From NCBI GenBank assembly GCA_009923125.1, contig RFUD01000146.1:1-6360 (forward strand): DNA of 6,360 bases, in the 5' to 3' direction. Position numbers and translations under genes: made by a program. Origin of the DNA: Planctomycetia bacterium (GTDB lineage: Bacteria; Planctomycetota; Planctomycetia; Pirellulales; UBA1268). Shown one piece after another: positions 5,843-6,360 of this stretch. Numbering within the stretch: position 1 is the first letter of the stretch; each line of letters starts with the position of its first letter. The notes below the pieces were generated by a model that had not been told where the DNA came from, did no database searches, and saw only the letters and a program-made list of their open reading frames with translations.

Positions 5843-6360
5843 CGTCGTCTGCAGACCTCGATCGCGTGTGGACGGTGCCGAACGTGCTCTCGGCAGCGCG
5901 GCTCGGGATCGCGATCGCGTGCTTCGTGGCGATCGAGCAACGCTCGTGGGGCTGGGCGCTGGCATTATTCCTCACGGCAGCGCTGACGGACTGGGTCGAC
6001 GGGTGGTGGGCCCGTCGGTTCGGGCAGGTCAGCCGGCTGGGCCGGATCTTCGACCCGCTCGTGGACAAGGTGCTCGTGTGCGGCGCGTTCGTGCTGCTCG
6101 CCGCCCGCGGCGAGGGGGCGGCGATCGCGCCGTGGATGGCGGTCGTGGTCGTGGTGCGCGAACTCGTCGTCACGGCCGTGCGGGCCGAGATGGAGCGGAT
6201 GGGCCACGACTTTTCCGCCGGGCTGTCCGGCAAGCTCAAGATGGTGCTGCAGTGCGCGGCCGTCGGGCTCGAACTCGCGGCGTGCATCTGGCCGGACACG
6301 GACCGCGTCCTCTTCCTCAACAGCGACACGGACCCGTCGCCGCTCGGCTCGCTCGCGGGC
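5839..6360 (+). CDS. pgsA: CDP-diacylglycerol-glycerol-3-phosphate 3-phosphatidyltransferase (PgsA), 3' end outside window
   Basis: 174 residues are visible and the frame is still open at the window edge. PgsA is an inner-membrane enzyme that joins CDP-diacylglycerol and glycerol 3-phosphate to form phosphatidylglycerol phosphate, the first committed step to phosphatidylglycerol and cardiolipin. Seen: the full CDP-alcohol phosphatidyltransferase signature D(x)2DG(x)2AR(x)8G(x)3D(x)3D, with Asp51, Asp54, Gly55, Ala58, Arg59, Gly68, Asp72 and Asp76. It has the PgsA-like opening VPNVLSAARL (13-22), an RE pair within a hydrophobic stretch (VVVRELVVTAVR) and a following GKLK. Hydrophobic segments flank the signature. 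The start at ATG 5839 overlaps the rimO stop as ATGA, with no Shine-Dalgarno sequence visible and a strong hairpin just upstream, so expression probably depends on coupling to rimO. A related CDP-alcohol transferase (cardiolipin synthase type) is the main alternative; the RE and GK features favour PgsA. Confidence 0.9.
   Translation, partial: MTSSADLDRVWTVPNVLSAARLGIAIACFVAIEQRSWGWALALFLTAALTDWVDGWWARRFGQVSRLGRIFDPLVDKVLVCGAFVLLAARGEGAAIAPWMAVVVVVRELVVTAVRAEMERMGHDFSAGLSGKLKMVLQCAAVGLELAACIWPDTDRVLFLNSDTDPSPLGSLAG

Noticed and set aside
4247..5965. Long minus-strand open frame (about 570 residues) opposite rimO and the start of pgsA
   Set aside because: It is antisense to strong RimO and PgsA motifs and shows only Arg/His/Ala-rich low-complexity sequence. 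It is a high-GC shadow.

Overview
The window looks like a chromosomal segment from a GC-rich planctomycete, probably of the Pirellulales/Planctomycetales kind. The clues are a squalene-cyclase-repeat protein of the type common in that phylum, a Tat-exported Gfo/Idh/MocA oxidoreductase, long antisense open frames typical of high-GC coding DNA, and an ispG-rimO-pgsA cluster. No rRNA, tRNA, CRISPR, transposase or phage gene is visible.

Layout, left to right. 1-1053 (+): C-terminal 350 residues of a prenyltransferase/squalene-oxidase-repeat protein, cut by the window edge. 1054-1130: short intergenic gap with a good ribosome binding site. 1131-2807 (+): Gfo/Idh/MocA oxidoreductase with a twin-arginine leader. 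Its normal end at about residue 454 has been replaced by a 30-bp tandem repeat, and the open frame then runs on antisense through the 3' end of the next gene. 2623-3102 (-): trmL, a SPOUT tRNA wobble-base 2'-O-methyltransferase, convergent with the oxidoreductase. 3103-3170: short divergent control region. 3171-4310 (+) ispG, 4307-5842 (+) rimO and 5839-6360 (+, cut by the edge) pgsA, joined by two 4-nt ATGA overlaps and so probably one translationally coupled operon.

The operon combines an isoprenoid enzyme (IspG, MEP pathway), a ribosomal-protein S12 methylthiotransferase (RimO) and the committed enzyme of phosphatidylglycerol synthesis (PgsA). IspG and RimO are both iron-sulfur enzymes. 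TrmL and RimO both modify the translation apparatus. The oxidoreductase is probably a periplasmic carbohydrate-related enzyme with no obvious link to the rest.

The most unusual content is a family of 23-nt palindromic elements (GTGG, then an 8-bp stem, a 3-nt loop and the returning stem) at two separate gene ends. One locus is a 30-bp-period array of four copies plus a fragment, filling the junction between the oxidoreductase and trmL. The other has two direct copies and one inverted copy fused in frame to the end of rimO, just before pgsA. The three sequence variants differ by paired, compensating changes in the stem, and the 23-nt element has no stop codon in any of six frames. They resemble REP/BIME-type dispersed palindromes and appear to have rewritten the C-termini of two proteins. 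Whether they are mobile, structural or regulatory cannot be decided from this window.
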